Shown here piece by piece: positions 22,885-33,363 of a stretch of 64,000 nt of DNA. Origin of the DNA: Terfezia claveryi (Eukaryota > Ascomycota > Pezizomycetes > Pezizales > Pezizaceae); NCBI GenBank assembly GCA_015179025.1, contig WHUX01000156.1, positions 1 through 64,000 of the forward strand, read 5' to 3'. Within the stretch, counting starts at the first letter, position 1; each line of letters opens with the position of its first letter. The notes below the pieces were generated by a model. It did no database searches and was not told the DNA's origin. It was given only the letters and a program-made list of their open reading frames with translations. Both the position numbers and the translations under genes were made by a program.

Positions 22885-24745
22885 CTACACCGCCTCCCCC
22901 TCCTTACCTCTAACCTTCCTTTTCCAAGTCCCCACCTCCCTCTCCATAAACCCCCTCAACCTCTCCACCGTCATCCCCCCCAACAACAGCTCCTCCTCCG
23001 GCAGCTCCTCCGCCCCTAACGTCTTCGGATGGATCCTAACCCTCCTATACTCATACGGTGTTTTCCCTAGATGATCCCTGATAAACTTCCCAATACTCTT
23101 AAATGAGCATGCGGATGTCGGGTTCCGGGTGAGAATCATAGGGAAGACGTGGGGCATGTTTGTGTATTTTTCAAATTGGAGAGGGACAAAAGAAGTGAGG
23201 AGACGGTGGGCGAAGAATACTAACCCATCCATCCTCTAGTTAGCTATCTCACTTCTGTATAGAAAATTTTGGGGAAGAACATCGCACAATTACTATCCCT
23301 CAAACACTCATCTCCCACACACCACCACACAGGCGGACATCCCTCCCAGCCCCTTGCCATCACCGGACTCACAAGCGGATGCGTAATCGCCGTATCGTCC
23401 GCATAAAATAACGTCCTTGGCGGGTCCGCCGGCCACGCCTCGCTCTGTCTATATCTCGACTTGGACCCCTGCTTTGGCGTAGGTATGTAATCACCCCTAG
23501 CACAACTATCTTCACTGGGCAAACATCGAGCCGCGTCGACCCACCCGCTCATGATTATTAGTCCCTTGGGGAGAGTTAGTTCTATATGTTTTCCCATCCA
23601 GCGGATGGTTTTCTTGCTCCCGTCTGAGTTTGGGGTTTGGAACCAGAGGAGGACTTGGATGAGGGAGAGGGTGAGACCGCCACCAGCAGAGTCACCACCA
23701 ATAAATATCTGGGAGGGGGTGTAGGGGCTGTGGAGTGAGCTGGAGGGGTGGAGGAGGTAGAGGTAGGAGACTAGTGCGTCAACGACGGCGGCTGGGAAAG
23801 GATTTTGGGGGGCGAGGCGGTAACGGGGGAGGAAGACAGGACCTGGGTGGACGGAGTTAGCTGGGGAGGTTCTTGTCATGAGACTGTCGGGGGCGAGAAG
23901 GGGTGATATACCCCCGAATTCTTTGCTGATGTACTTTCCCATGGGCCGGTGGGTGATGGGGTCGCAGACACTGTCATAATCTTCCGGTTAGCCAAAGGAA
24001 TTCTCACGTCCACATATTTAAGTGGTATTTGAGCTCCAGCCTAGTCCCGAGAACACTACCTACAAATAAGCACCTGGAGAAAGGTATCAATTAGCTAACG
24101 GCTACCTTCGCCATATTCATCCTCCACCCCCATATGACTTTGAAGGTCAAATAATCAAGACTCACCACCATGCAGCCACAACACCACTCCCTCCTGCACC
24201 TCCTTCTCCCTAAAACCCCCGACATCCTCATTCAATGCCTCCCACTTCTTCTTCTCACTCCACTCCTCTTTCCCGTTCTTCACCTTCTCATGGGGCCCCC
24301 GCTTCTTGGCATCCCTCCACCCCACCCACTCCCCCGACAACCCCTCCCTACCTATCTTCGCTCTATCCACCTGAATGTCCTCTCCCCCCGTGCCCATCCC
24401 TACTCCCAACTCCCTCACCGCTCGATCAACCATCTCCTCTAACCCCAACATTTCCTCCTCACTCACCACCCCGTCAACTGGCATCGATACCTTTGCAACC
24501 CAAGTCTTGTCGTCAATTTCTCGATCTATGCCCATCATGGCTTGCACCTGCTCTACAGTCATGACTCTGCCTTTGCGGTCGTGGTTTTCGGGGCTGGTGA
24601 GGAAGGATTGGAGGATGGCGACGGTGGCGAAGGTACGGAAATCCCAATGCTGGGAATACCGGTTGAGGGAGAGGAGGTGGGAGGCGGTGTTGGTTAGGAG
24701 GGAGGGGACTTTGGGAAGCACGGCGCGGATGATAGGTAGAGACAT
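22885..24745 (-). CDS. Alpha/beta hydrolase of the hormone-sensitive-lipase type
   Basis: Proposed exons 24745-24166, 24073-24064, 23970-23294 and 23219-22885 give 533 residues. The HSL-type oxyanion motif HGGAY (H192-Y196) is completed only when the 10-nt exon is included. The nucleophile elbow is IGGDSAGGG (Ser291), the acid is in GDECLRD, and the histidine is in MPHVF. The N-terminal 190 residues (LPIIRAVLPKVPSLLTNTAS and on) are the usual extension of fungal members related to steryl acetyl hydrolase, and the C-terminus (GKFIRDHLGKTPYEYRRVRI) is typical as well. It probably deacetylates lipids or other small esters; the substrate is unknown. The last intron uses a GTAATT donor and a GGTTAG acceptor, chosen because they restore LRDIFFAHRL. 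An upstream in-frame ATG at 24790 is possible. Confidence 0.85.
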
Positions 24746-25840
24746 GGTCGGTGATGTTGATGCGTGGAGATAGATTTTGAGCTTTGTCAAGCTTCCCTGT
24801 ATTTTTCTGTCTGAATTTGCAAATATATTCTCCCAACCGGTATGTACTGATCCGAAACCAAAATAAAATAATCATCAAGTAGCAATCAATCAATAATGAG
24901 ACCCTCAATTCAAGGTAACAACTCCTAGTCTTAAGCACCGATGCCTGATCCCAAGCTTATCGCATCAATATCAACAATCAACACCTGTCACTCTGCCGCC
25001 GCGCAATTAATTTGCCGGTGTCTTCGCATGTCCAATTTCTGCAATTTCAGCCCGCATGGCCAATCATTGGCAGAATTCGCAAGAAACAAAGTGGCACGTG
25101 GCGCAATCTTCGGGCGTAGGATCTGAATCTGGAGTGTCAGATGGCGAAATATGGAAAACTTTTGAGTCGGGTTGCGCGTTGCGACACATGGGCGCTGGAA
25201 CAGGGATATACAGTAAATGTGTAGCAATCGAGGTCCTATAAGAGTAAGCTTTGCGCGTGGGGGCCGGGGCGGGATGCAAATCCGCACCTACATACGGAGT
25301 CCGTACGGTACTGTAACAATTTGTAGGGAGGTCTACTATGGGCTGCGCCAATGGCATTGAATTTAGGTGGATTTCTTTTCCCAGAAGTTTGGAGGGACAT
25401 ATTGACAACTCGTTAACCGTCAGTTACATACTTGACTAAACTGTAGAGGTCTGGTTGGCATTTTATTATTTATTACGGTGACTATATGCTTAAAGTCTTG
25501 TCTACAACAGGTTATCTGAACAGGCACGTTGCAGAGAGGAAGGCCGGCCCTCGCAAGACACGAAAATATTAGAGCCCTGATCTGGAGGAGCAAGAATAGA
25601 GTTGAGGATTTAAACTGGGTTGAAGAGACAAGCTTCGGCGGAATGGAGTGTGAAAGAGGCAGCGAAGGGGGAGTCGACGATGGTGCCGGAATACCCTTTT
25701 ACAAAGTCCAGTTTGTCAAATAGAGTTATCTCAAAGAGTTTCTGATTATAGAATTCGGAATAGGGAGTACAGGTATGCAGACCGACGGAGCAACGTGCAC
25801 TACAGCGGAGATAAATAGTGGTTGAATTTTAATTTTTTTA
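24746..25840. other. Gene-free stretch upstream of the hydrolase
   Basis: Contains the presumed promoter. Two long opposite-strand frames overlapping the gene are shadows of its coding sequence. Around 25000-25400 nothing conserved is recognised. Confidence 0.35.
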
Positions 25841-26320
25841 ATTTTTTTAATTTTTAATTTTTTTAAATTTTTTAATTTTTTAATTTTTTAATTTTTATTT
25901 TTAAATTTTTTTTTATTTTTTATATTTTTTATATTTTAATTTTTGATACTCATTTTACTCATGTGCGGTTCCAGTAAGGGGGACCATGATGAGCCACCCC
26001 GAATCCCGGGTGGATTCAGGACAACGTCAGTCGGAGAGGGGGTATCACCAGTAATTCCTGTGAAATTGAAAATCTTCCTATGTGCGACAACGGAAATGAG
26101 CGGTCTAGTGTCTCGTTGTCGTAAAAAGTGTTGGCGGAGGATTGACCGAGCATTAAACACAATAAATTGAATTGTCTTTCTAGCTGGAGGAAGGAAAAGT
26201 GTGCGTTAGGCTCGCTGGAGTCATATCGAGGGAAGCCAGAACCCAGGTGGTTATCCAAGAAATCACCAGCTGGTATAGCGGAGGTATGAATCACGATTTA
26301 GTATCCCCAAGTTGAAGGGG
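25841..26320 (-). mobile_element. LINE 3'-end relic, diverged copy
   Basis: A T/A-homopolymer block (about 25830-25942) precedes ACTCATGTGCGGTTCCAGTA, AGGGGGACCATGATGAGCCA and CCCCGAATCCCGGGTGGATT. This is the same ordered set of motifs as the 3' ends of the LINE copies at 26421 and 31066. The T-rich block on the left would be the element's poly(A) tail, so the copy lies on the minus strand. No coding part remains and the right-hand limit is unclear. Confidence 0.55.
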
Positions 26321-26420
26321 GTGCTTAGTCTGGCTAGCACTAGCCTCTCGTAGAGAGGGGTGCTTGGGAGCGTACGCCACAGTAACCCCCCTGCATAATA
26401 TTCAGCGTGGCCGATGCATA

Positions 26421-26810
26421 TATTTTTTTTTTTTAAATTACTAAGTAGTTACTCCTATGCGGCCACATTAAGGGGGCAATGAGGAGCCACCCAGAAGCCC
26501 GGGTGGATTCAAGGTTAGGGCAAGTTAGTCTGCCAGAACCACGCAAGATAAATACAAATATGACGGGATATGAAGCCCCATGCTGTCATTAACAGACGAG
26601 CCGGCCTGACTGAGCCTCCCCTTCTGTGCTAATGAACTGTGAAACCCTCAAAGAAGAAGAAAGTGAACTGAATGACTCCCGCAAAAATAATGACTGGCGA
26701 GCTGGTAACTCGTGAAGATGAAAACTGGACTGGGAAAAAGGAACTCGTGAACCGTGACTGAAGTGAACTGAAATGAGCTCTCTAAGTGAGCTCGTGGTAA
26801 AGTAACTTAA
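26421..26810 (-). mobile_element. 5'-truncated LINE copy flanked by a 13-bp target duplication
   Basis: A T-run at the left (the poly(A) tail on the minus strand) is followed by ACTCCTATGCGGCCACATTA, AGGGGGCAATGAGGAGCCAC and CCAGAAGCCCGGGTGGATTC, nearly identical to the 3' region of the coding LINE copy at 31066. The flanks TGGCCGATGCATA (26408-26420) and TGGCCAATGCATA (26811-26823) are 12/13 identical, as expected of a target-primed insertion. Only the 3' untranslated part (about 390 bp) was inserted. Confidence 0.8.
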
Positions 26811-26823
26811 TGGCCAATGCATA

Positions 26824-26951
26824 AAAAAGGTGTGGAGAGGTATGTATATCGCGAGCCTTATAGATAGATCGGCATCCCGACTGTCGCAAACCCTGTTGAA
26901 TTTGAACTCTGTAGCTGATAAACCTATGTTTTTTACCTTTCACTTTCCATA
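26824..26951. other. Short spacer between LINE and pogo element
   Basis: No gene; carries GATAGATCGGCATCCCGACT and the left flank of the pogo insertion. Confidence 0.3.
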
Positions 26952-27656
26952 TACAGACAACTCTCGTTACAAGCATATCGTCGGGACGGAGGGAAATATG
27001 CTTATAACCAATATATGCTTATAGCTAGAGAAATTTATTACTAGGTAAGAAAGCCTGCGGAAGGACACCATAAATAGTAAACATGCATACAAATAACAGA
27101 GAGACATCAGGAAGAGGAGGAGGATGCTCCGGAAGGACCCAAGAAATCAGTTATCCTGTGTTGGACATGCTGCCGCCTGCGTTCCATCTCCTGGATCTAC
27201 ATCCGAGGGACCTCGAGTACTTTTCGGATTGAGAATTTAACTAATTTGAGAATGTGTTAAGCTCCTTATTGGGGTTTTGTGCTTCAAACCAGCGTTTAAT
27301 ATAGCCCCAGGTAGTCCCCGGGTTTTCTGCAGCATACGTTCGGATAGCTTGTCGCTCATTCTCTGACCATGCTTGTCGTTGCGAACATGTAGAGATCCAT
27401 GAGAATTAGGCATTTGAGCTTGTCGAGTAAAATAGCAGTAAGGGTTGTTCCTAGTATGTTACTATAGATTCAACTTGTACGTTTATTTCTATCGATAAAC
27501 ATCCAAATATGGTAAGGCGCTTCTCTTGTAACAAGCATATGTATGGTGACTAAGCCAAAAAAATAAGAATATTCTAGTAACGAAAATATGCTGCCGAGTA
27601 TGCTTGTACCCAATATATTCTTATATCTGATATGCTTGTAACGAGAGTCGTCTGTA
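26952..27656 (-). mobile_element. 705-bp non-autonomous pogo/Fot1 element
   Basis: The ends TACAGACAACTCTCGTTACA and TGTAACGAGAGTCGTCTGTA are inverted repeats (25 of 26 bases including AGCATA), with TA at each side as for Tc1/mariner-pogo elements. Both subterminal zones carry several TATAAGCATA / GTTACAAGCATA motifs. On the minus strand, about 27390-27230, a frame reads RQAWSENERQAIRTYAAENP then GTTWGYIKRWFEAQNP. This matches the N-terminal helix-turn-helix DNA-binding part of Fot/pogo transposases; it ends in stops and no DDE core follows. So this is an internal-deletion derivative that would need an enzyme supplied from elsewhere. Confidence 0.8.
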
Positions 27657-27678
27657 TAGTGCTCTTTGAAGACAGATG

Positions 27679-27965
27679 TGTTGGAAATACTCTCGACCCA
27701 TGGAACGAATATCATAAGCTGAAATATGTCGGTTTGAATTCTGCAGTAGGAAACAAGGGGAAGAGCTAGGATCCCAAAGAGGCCGGTCTCAATTAGGGAA
27801 AGTAGGATATAAGGACGCAGGATTTCCCGGAGGAATAATTTCTGTAGAGTACTAGGACCATAAGCAATAAGCCTTATAGCGACATCTAGATAGCTCTATC
27901 TACTCTGAATATACACACTCAACTCTCTCCACCATTCCTTCGCTACATAACCCCAAAATCTTACA
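27679..27965. repeat. Solo LTR, Ty1/copia-like, copy 1
   Basis: Starts TGTTGGAAATACTCTCG and ends ATCTTACA, 287 bp. Flanks AGATG and AGATA match 4 of 5 bases, the length expected for an integrase-made duplication. A diverged relative lies at 43782. TGTTGGAA starts are usual for copia LTRs. No internal region is attached, so it is a recombination remnant. Confidence 0.65.
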
Positions 27966-29085
27966 AGATAGGCATGTATGAACCGTAAGCGTACCAGTAG
28001 ATACATATATTGTAGGGCTCCAGGGCGCCCTTTATTGATTAGGGCCCGGACTGCATGGACAGAAGAGAATCGCCAACTCTGTCTGCTAACATACTTTATT
28101 AACCACCACAGTATAAAGTCACCAAAAACTTCCGGCCCCTATGAAACCCTTACAGACCGGCTGGTAGCTTTGGTCCCATGACTCTCAGCCTGAATGGTAG
28201 TCCTGTATGTAGATCGGGGCCTTGCTGTCATGAAATAATACCTGCCGCTTCTATCACACCACTCTTACTTAGGTATGCAGTCAGCTTACTTCGCACGAGT
28301 TTCTTGCATGGCTTTCCTATGTATCTTTAATTGGGTTTTATACGCGTGTTTCTTTTAGTGCTTAAGTTTATTCTTCTTTCTCGCTTTTTATATATGTAAT
28401 ATTTCTGCTTCCAGCTCTTTGCGACCCCCAGACCCGGTAAGCTGTTAGTCTCATGCCAAGACCCTACTGCTAGGGTGTTACTATGGCGATCTTGGGAGAG
28501 TATGCTTATGAAAGCAGCGATAGCCTCTGTCTTCAGAGATTCATGTCGGTATCATCCGGCCTAACGCACTTTACATCAAGGAAGTTTATTTAAAAAAAAA
28601 AAAGAAAAAATACATCAATCAAGTTGATACAGCTTTATGCATCACATCTTCTGCTGTTTGTCGGGTTCCCCGTTGAAATCCTCCTCAATCATGAGTATAT
28701 AGGAAGGCATGTGCCTATATCGGAGCCTGGAGCTTGGCTTCAATATTAGAACAGTCATGTAACAAAGCAATGAAAATATCTAATACCAGCAGAAGTAGCT
28801 ATATAGGAGATTAGCCTTAATTTTTATTTTTACATACGCAATATGTGCTTACTAGCCCTGGGAGTCAAAGTGGAAATAAAAAGTGGTTATACCGCTATTC
28901 TCCGTAGGCCTGTTCCCATGCTGCTTTTCTAGCCAGTTCTCGATAAATGTATCTGAATATTTCGCCTGTGTCGAAATCTTTGGGAGCTAGATTTTAGAGC
29001 AGTTGGGTGGTGGATATTTAAGGCTTCGGGAGTCGGATATTTGAGCCTTCGGGTGCTAGATTGCACTTCACCAAACTATATAAAA
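27966..29085. other. Gene-free stretch
   Basis: No supported gene. An A-run at 28591-28610 sits between direct repeats TACATCAA (28572-28579 and 28611-28618), possibly a tiny retro-insertion. The frame at 27978-28181 has no recognisable domain. Confidence 0.35.
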
Positions 29086-29400
29086 TAAGTAATTTTAGTA
29101 CTCATTACTCATATGCGGCCCCAATGAGGGGCTCATATGAAACTGGGGTGGGTTCAGGACGGAGGCAAGTTAACCTACCGGTCTGGCGACTATTTGCAGA
29201 AGGCAAGCGGAAAGCTAGGATGGATTATAACAAGAAATGGAGTAGTAATAACGAATATGCAAAGTGGGGGAGTATCTCTGAAGGTTCTCAAACGCCTCGA
29301 ACGGGCGAGGACAAGGTCAAATCCTCTGTGTAGACCTAATGGCCAATCATCTATAGATATTAGCAAGTATCCAAGGCGACCAAGGCTCTAGGCGAAGGAA
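29086..29400. mobile_element. LINE 3'-end relic, another diverged copy
   Basis: Shows TACTCATTACTCATATGCGG, CCCCAATGAGGGGCTCATAT and GGGGTGGGTTCAGGACGGAG, then GCAAGTTAACCTACCGG. This is the same order of motifs as in the LINE 3' regions at 26421 and 31066. A poly-T block is not preserved. Limits are uncertain. Confidence 0.5.
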
Positions 29401-29607
29401 AGCAAGCAATCCTCCTGGGCAAAGGCATAACAGTGGCATTCAAAACCTTCGAATACAAGGTATAAGAGAGGTCTCTCCATTCTGGAAGCCCGTGACCTCA
29501 TCCCGTTCGTCTCTCAAGTCCCAGAACGGAGAGATTTCCATTTGGTGGGATAATTACCCAGTAAGGCTGCTCTCTCAGCCCCGTCTTATGGCTCATCTGC
29601 AGCGGGT

Positions 29608-29940
29608 TCCCCAGCTTGATAGCTTGGGGCGCAACCACCTAGCCATATGGCCGCTTTATTTTTTCATATCCACCATACCCGTGTTTACCCTGAACTCGCC
29701 AACGGCGATAAATTCAATATTCGGCCCCTTCCCCAGTGGATATTCAGCCTGCATCCAATATTCCCCCTTCCCCAGCTGGATATTCAACCCGGTATATATT
29801 CAAGATTCACCGCTTCCTCAGCTGGATATTCATTCCGCCATATTAGCCCGTTCCCCAGCTTGACATGCAACCACCTAGCAATGTGGCCGCTTTATTTTTT
29901 CATATTCACCACACCTGTTTACCTTGAGCTGCCAATACGG
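29608..29940. repeat. Direct duplication enclosing a degenerate tandem array
   Basis: A ~75-bp block (ACCACCTAGCCATATGGCCG, CTTTATTTTTTCATATCCAC and on, from about 29632) is repeated at about 29871 with few changes. Between them, the motif CCCCAGCTGGATATTCA recurs at roughly 40-bp spacing (29733, 29775, 29816, and a variant at 29851). No coding role is evident; open frames across it follow the repeat. Confidence 0.65.
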
Positions 29941-31051
29941 GAGTCTTGTTTTCCTTATTCTACATTTACTTCATTCTCACAGTGCTTATATTCCGTAGTG
30001 GTCATACATTGCGTTTATCACAGTGCAGCTAGCTCACGCCTATTTCTTTTTGCATTTCCGCTTCTGCTTAGAGGGAGGGAAGGGGCAGCACGAACCAGCC
30101 GCACCTCCGTGTATATATATATATATTCCTCCAGTTTTCCTACCTTTTATTAATTAAGGAAGCCTTCATAATAAGATTTACCTGCTTTGCGACGAGCCTA
30201 CTTATGTCTATGCCCGCTTCTATTCCCGGTGTGATATAAATTAATAATATAACCCTTGATCCAGACTACGTTCCTTACATTGGCGCATTCCAACCAGAGT
30301 CGCACCCGGTCCGCGAATGGTATGACGAGTACCTCGCCTTCTTATCTTTTCCAAATAGAAAGTTATGTTCAACCCCCCAGGGTAAGGGGGCAAAGCAACG
30401 GTGGTCAAATTGGAGTAATTCATCTGTCATTACTCTCCACCGAGCAGGCCATAAGCACAACAGGCTGATTTTTTTTCTTATTTTTCTAAATTTTCTCGTC
30501 ACATTGTATTTTGGGTTATGTAGCATTTTATTTTATTAATTTTTTCCTGTCGCATTCTATTTTTTGGCGGTATTTTAAATATTTTCTTGGTTTATTTTTT
30601 TGGTTTCTTTGCTAGTCTGGAGATAATCTCACTCGTATTTTAGGCTTGTTTATTTGTTTGTGCGATCATTATTTTGTATGCAATGTTATGCAACGTATAC
30701 AGGTATAGAACATTTCTAGTGAGACTGATGCATGCGATGGTGGATTAGTTAGCGCCCCATTGGTGAATGAACGGTGATTTATGGAGTACGTCTGTGCGTA
30801 ACTTGTGAATGGTCGGCCCAGTGCCATTGACACCCTCTACCGAGGCCAGACTACAAAACATCCGCCACTAAGAAAAAACCCTCTCATCGTTCACTCATAT
30901 GCTAAAGCGCTAGTAGCAATAAACAAGTCTCCAATTATTGCAAACAGGAACTCTACATGGCTTTAGTACGTGCTTGTGAGCAGCCCAGGCCAAAAACTCA
31001 ATTCTTCCAGGGGCATACCTACCAGTTTCATAACATGTTCAATCGCGAGAG
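29941..31051. other. Gene-free stretch left of the LINE insertion
   Basis: No supported gene. T-rich between 30460 and 30680. Near 31010-31051 the minus strand reads into what was a continuous sequence with 32940-33050 before the LINE inserted. Confidence 0.35.
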
Positions 31052-31065
31052 CCACTGAGGGTGAA

Positions 31066-32939
31066 TCTTTTTTTTTTTTTTTTTTTTTAATAATACTTGT
31101 TACTCCTATGCGGCCCCATTAGGGGGCCATGAGGAGCCACCCAGAAGCCCGGGTGGGTTCAAGGTTAAGGCAAGTTAATCTGCCAGAACCACGCAAGATA
31201 CATACAAATATTGAAGGAATATAAGGCCCCATACTGTCATTAACGGACGAGCCGATGACCCGTGGGTCTGACTGAGCCTCCCCTTTTGTAATAATGAACT
31301 GTGAAACTCGTAAAGAACAAATGAACTAAATGACTCCCGCAGAAAATAGTGACTGGCTGGAGTGAATGAAAGGAGCTAGTAACTCGTGGAACAAAAGGGA
31401 TTCGTGAAAATAACTCTGCTGCTTCCTCTCGATACAACCAAGAACTAGGTGAGCTCGTAGTGTAGCAACCTGAAAAAGGCCTCTGTGGCCTCATAAGACT
31501 CCTCTCCCTCCTTTCTCCATTCCGGCTCGCCGAGGTCGACCTAACAGCGCTTTCCTCCTAACAGGGCTCTCCTGGGACGGTCGAAGCGTGGACAGCTGAA
31601 GACGATATGTTCTCCTGTCTCCGAGGGGTGACCGCATGCGCATTCTGCTGACTCCGCTTTGCCGATATGATGGAGCCAGCTTTTCTGAGGGCCTCTGTTC
31701 GTCTGGGGCCAAGTGAAGGCTGATAGGGCACGCCGGTCCCACTCCACACTCCGGACCCCGTATCCTGCCCTTGTTCTCGCCTCTTTTCGCATCATTTTGG
31801 AGGAAGCTCGGAGCCACCTTTCTGTTGCCGTGCGGGCTTCACCTGTGAATTTGCCCAGATGGGATTGAAAATTGGCGATCCGATCTGCCTTCTCGTTCCC
31901 CACGATGCGGCCTCTAGCCTGAGGTCCCTATGTGCGTTGCCCAGTGCCTTGATATTCCTCTCGACGCCGGACCTGGGGGGGGAGCCTGTATTCATGTTTT
32001 GTACTGCCTGTACCGCTGCCTGGGAGTCCGACAAGATGGCAAGCATGTCCGATTCCTCTTCTTTTAGGGCCAAGTACATGGCATTGAGTTCGCCGTCTGC
32101 TACTGTGGCTTGGTCTTCTAAGAATCCACCGTACCGTAGGTCTTTAAATTTCCTCCTCTCCTATCCTCGCTGTAGACTCCGCTGGCCACTTCCCCTCCCC
32201 GTCCTGTGCCGCATATCCTCCAGTCTTCCTCCAGGATAGACCCTATTCTTGCTGCCCAAAGACCTAGGTGTTTAGACTTCTCGGACCTCGGGTCAAGGAT
32301 TTCCTCGTAGATTATGTGAAAGGGTGTCACATCCTCCCTATCCCCCCCATGACAATTCCTCTGGGTCTGCTCCATTCAAGTAAAAAGCCTCTGAAATCGC
32401 AGTCCTGGTTCGATGTAGGTCGTTGCTCTGTTCCCACGAGGTGTCCCTTTTCTATGTAGGCTCTAATCTGTTTGTCGCCCGCCCGGATCGCTCTAGCTGC
32501 CCAAGACTGTTGCATATCTCTCAGTTTGTCTTGGAGGGGCTCTACGTTGGCGATTAGGCCCAAGACTCGGTGGCTGCTGCCGTGGTAGCCACCCGTGATC
32601 TTTCGTAACGCCTGATACTCCAGCCTCCGCATGGGTTCCAGAAGCTGTGGTGGTCCATTAAATAATTCCGCGCCCCAAGTGAAGATACTCCGTATGCATC
32701 CGGTATAGAGGGCTCTCAAAGCTTGCGGGCTCATGCCTCCATTTGTGTTCCCCAGGCTGGTCATGACCTTGAGCATGCTGTTGCGTTTGTGCTAGAACAT
32801 TCTACCGTCAGAATTCCTTGCTTTTAATCAAAATACAACCCCTAAGCAAATCCGCCCCGGCCCTCCTCAGCGTCTTAGCTCGCGCAGTGCGCACAGGCAG
32901 TCCAGATATACGCATTATGCTCCCCAATTCCTTTGTGAA
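31066..32939 (-). mobile_element. Tad-like LINE, 5'-truncated, with 14-bp target duplication
   Basis: The left end is a T-run (31068-31090), the poly(A) tail on the minus strand. Reading leftward from about 32780, the frame shows the RT thumb (YTGCIRSIFTWGAELF, MRRLEYQALRKITGGYHGSS), frameshifts, then RNase H (ILSDSQAAVQAVQN near 32040; GNEKADRIANFQSH near 31900), and a C-terminal zinc-knuckle-like CACGHPSETGEHIVFSCP near 31600. The 3' region matches the short copy at 26421. CCACTGAGGGTGAA occurs at 31052-31065 and exactly again at 32940-32953, marking the insertion. Stops and frameshifts make it inactive. The stretch 32796-32939 is not recognisable RT and may be rearranged element DNA. Confidence 0.85.
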
Positions 32940-32953
32940 CCACTGAGGGTGAA

Positions 32954-33363
32954 AGCATAACCGCATCTTGAGGAACGGGAGAAGCTGCTTATAATACACA
33001 ACATCAGCCTGGTTCTTTAAGTTTTCCCAGAAAGTAACAGTAGCAATCATCTAGGCAGAGCTTTGTATGAATACTCAATCTCAGTAAGTCGAACTCTGGC
33101 AGCATGGTTCAACTACGGTACCTTTGAGATGATTAGTCGTTGCTGACGAGCTATTCCTTGAAAAACCCTTTGGCTTTTTGAGTCGGTCCCTTAGTACCTT
33201 CCTGGTAAAGTCCTAAGTCCTGACCCTTAGAAGCATATGAAGGTATATCAGCTCTCACCGCCTATACCGTACTCACCATTACCAAAGACGATACTTACAG
33301 CTGTTGGACGGCTCTGTGAAGCACAAGTACTGATTTTCTAGTTGTCAGTGGGGGGTTGCCGAA
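32954..33363. other. Upstream region of the large orphan gene
   Basis: A minus-strand frame (33050 leftward) reads ENLKNQADVVYYKQLLPFLK before being broken by the LINE; function unknown. The rest is presumably the promoter and leader of the gene starting at 33364. Confidence 0.35.

Noticed and set aside
24170..24773. Three overlapping plus-strand ORFs of 90-132 codons
   Set aside because: They are the antisense of the hydrolase's first exon; proline/serine-rich products are typical of reversed GC-rich coding DNA.
28572..28618. A-run between TACATCAA repeats as a third type of retro-insertion
   Set aside because: Insert is only ~31 bp of mostly A and the flank repeat is 8 bp, short enough to arise by chance.
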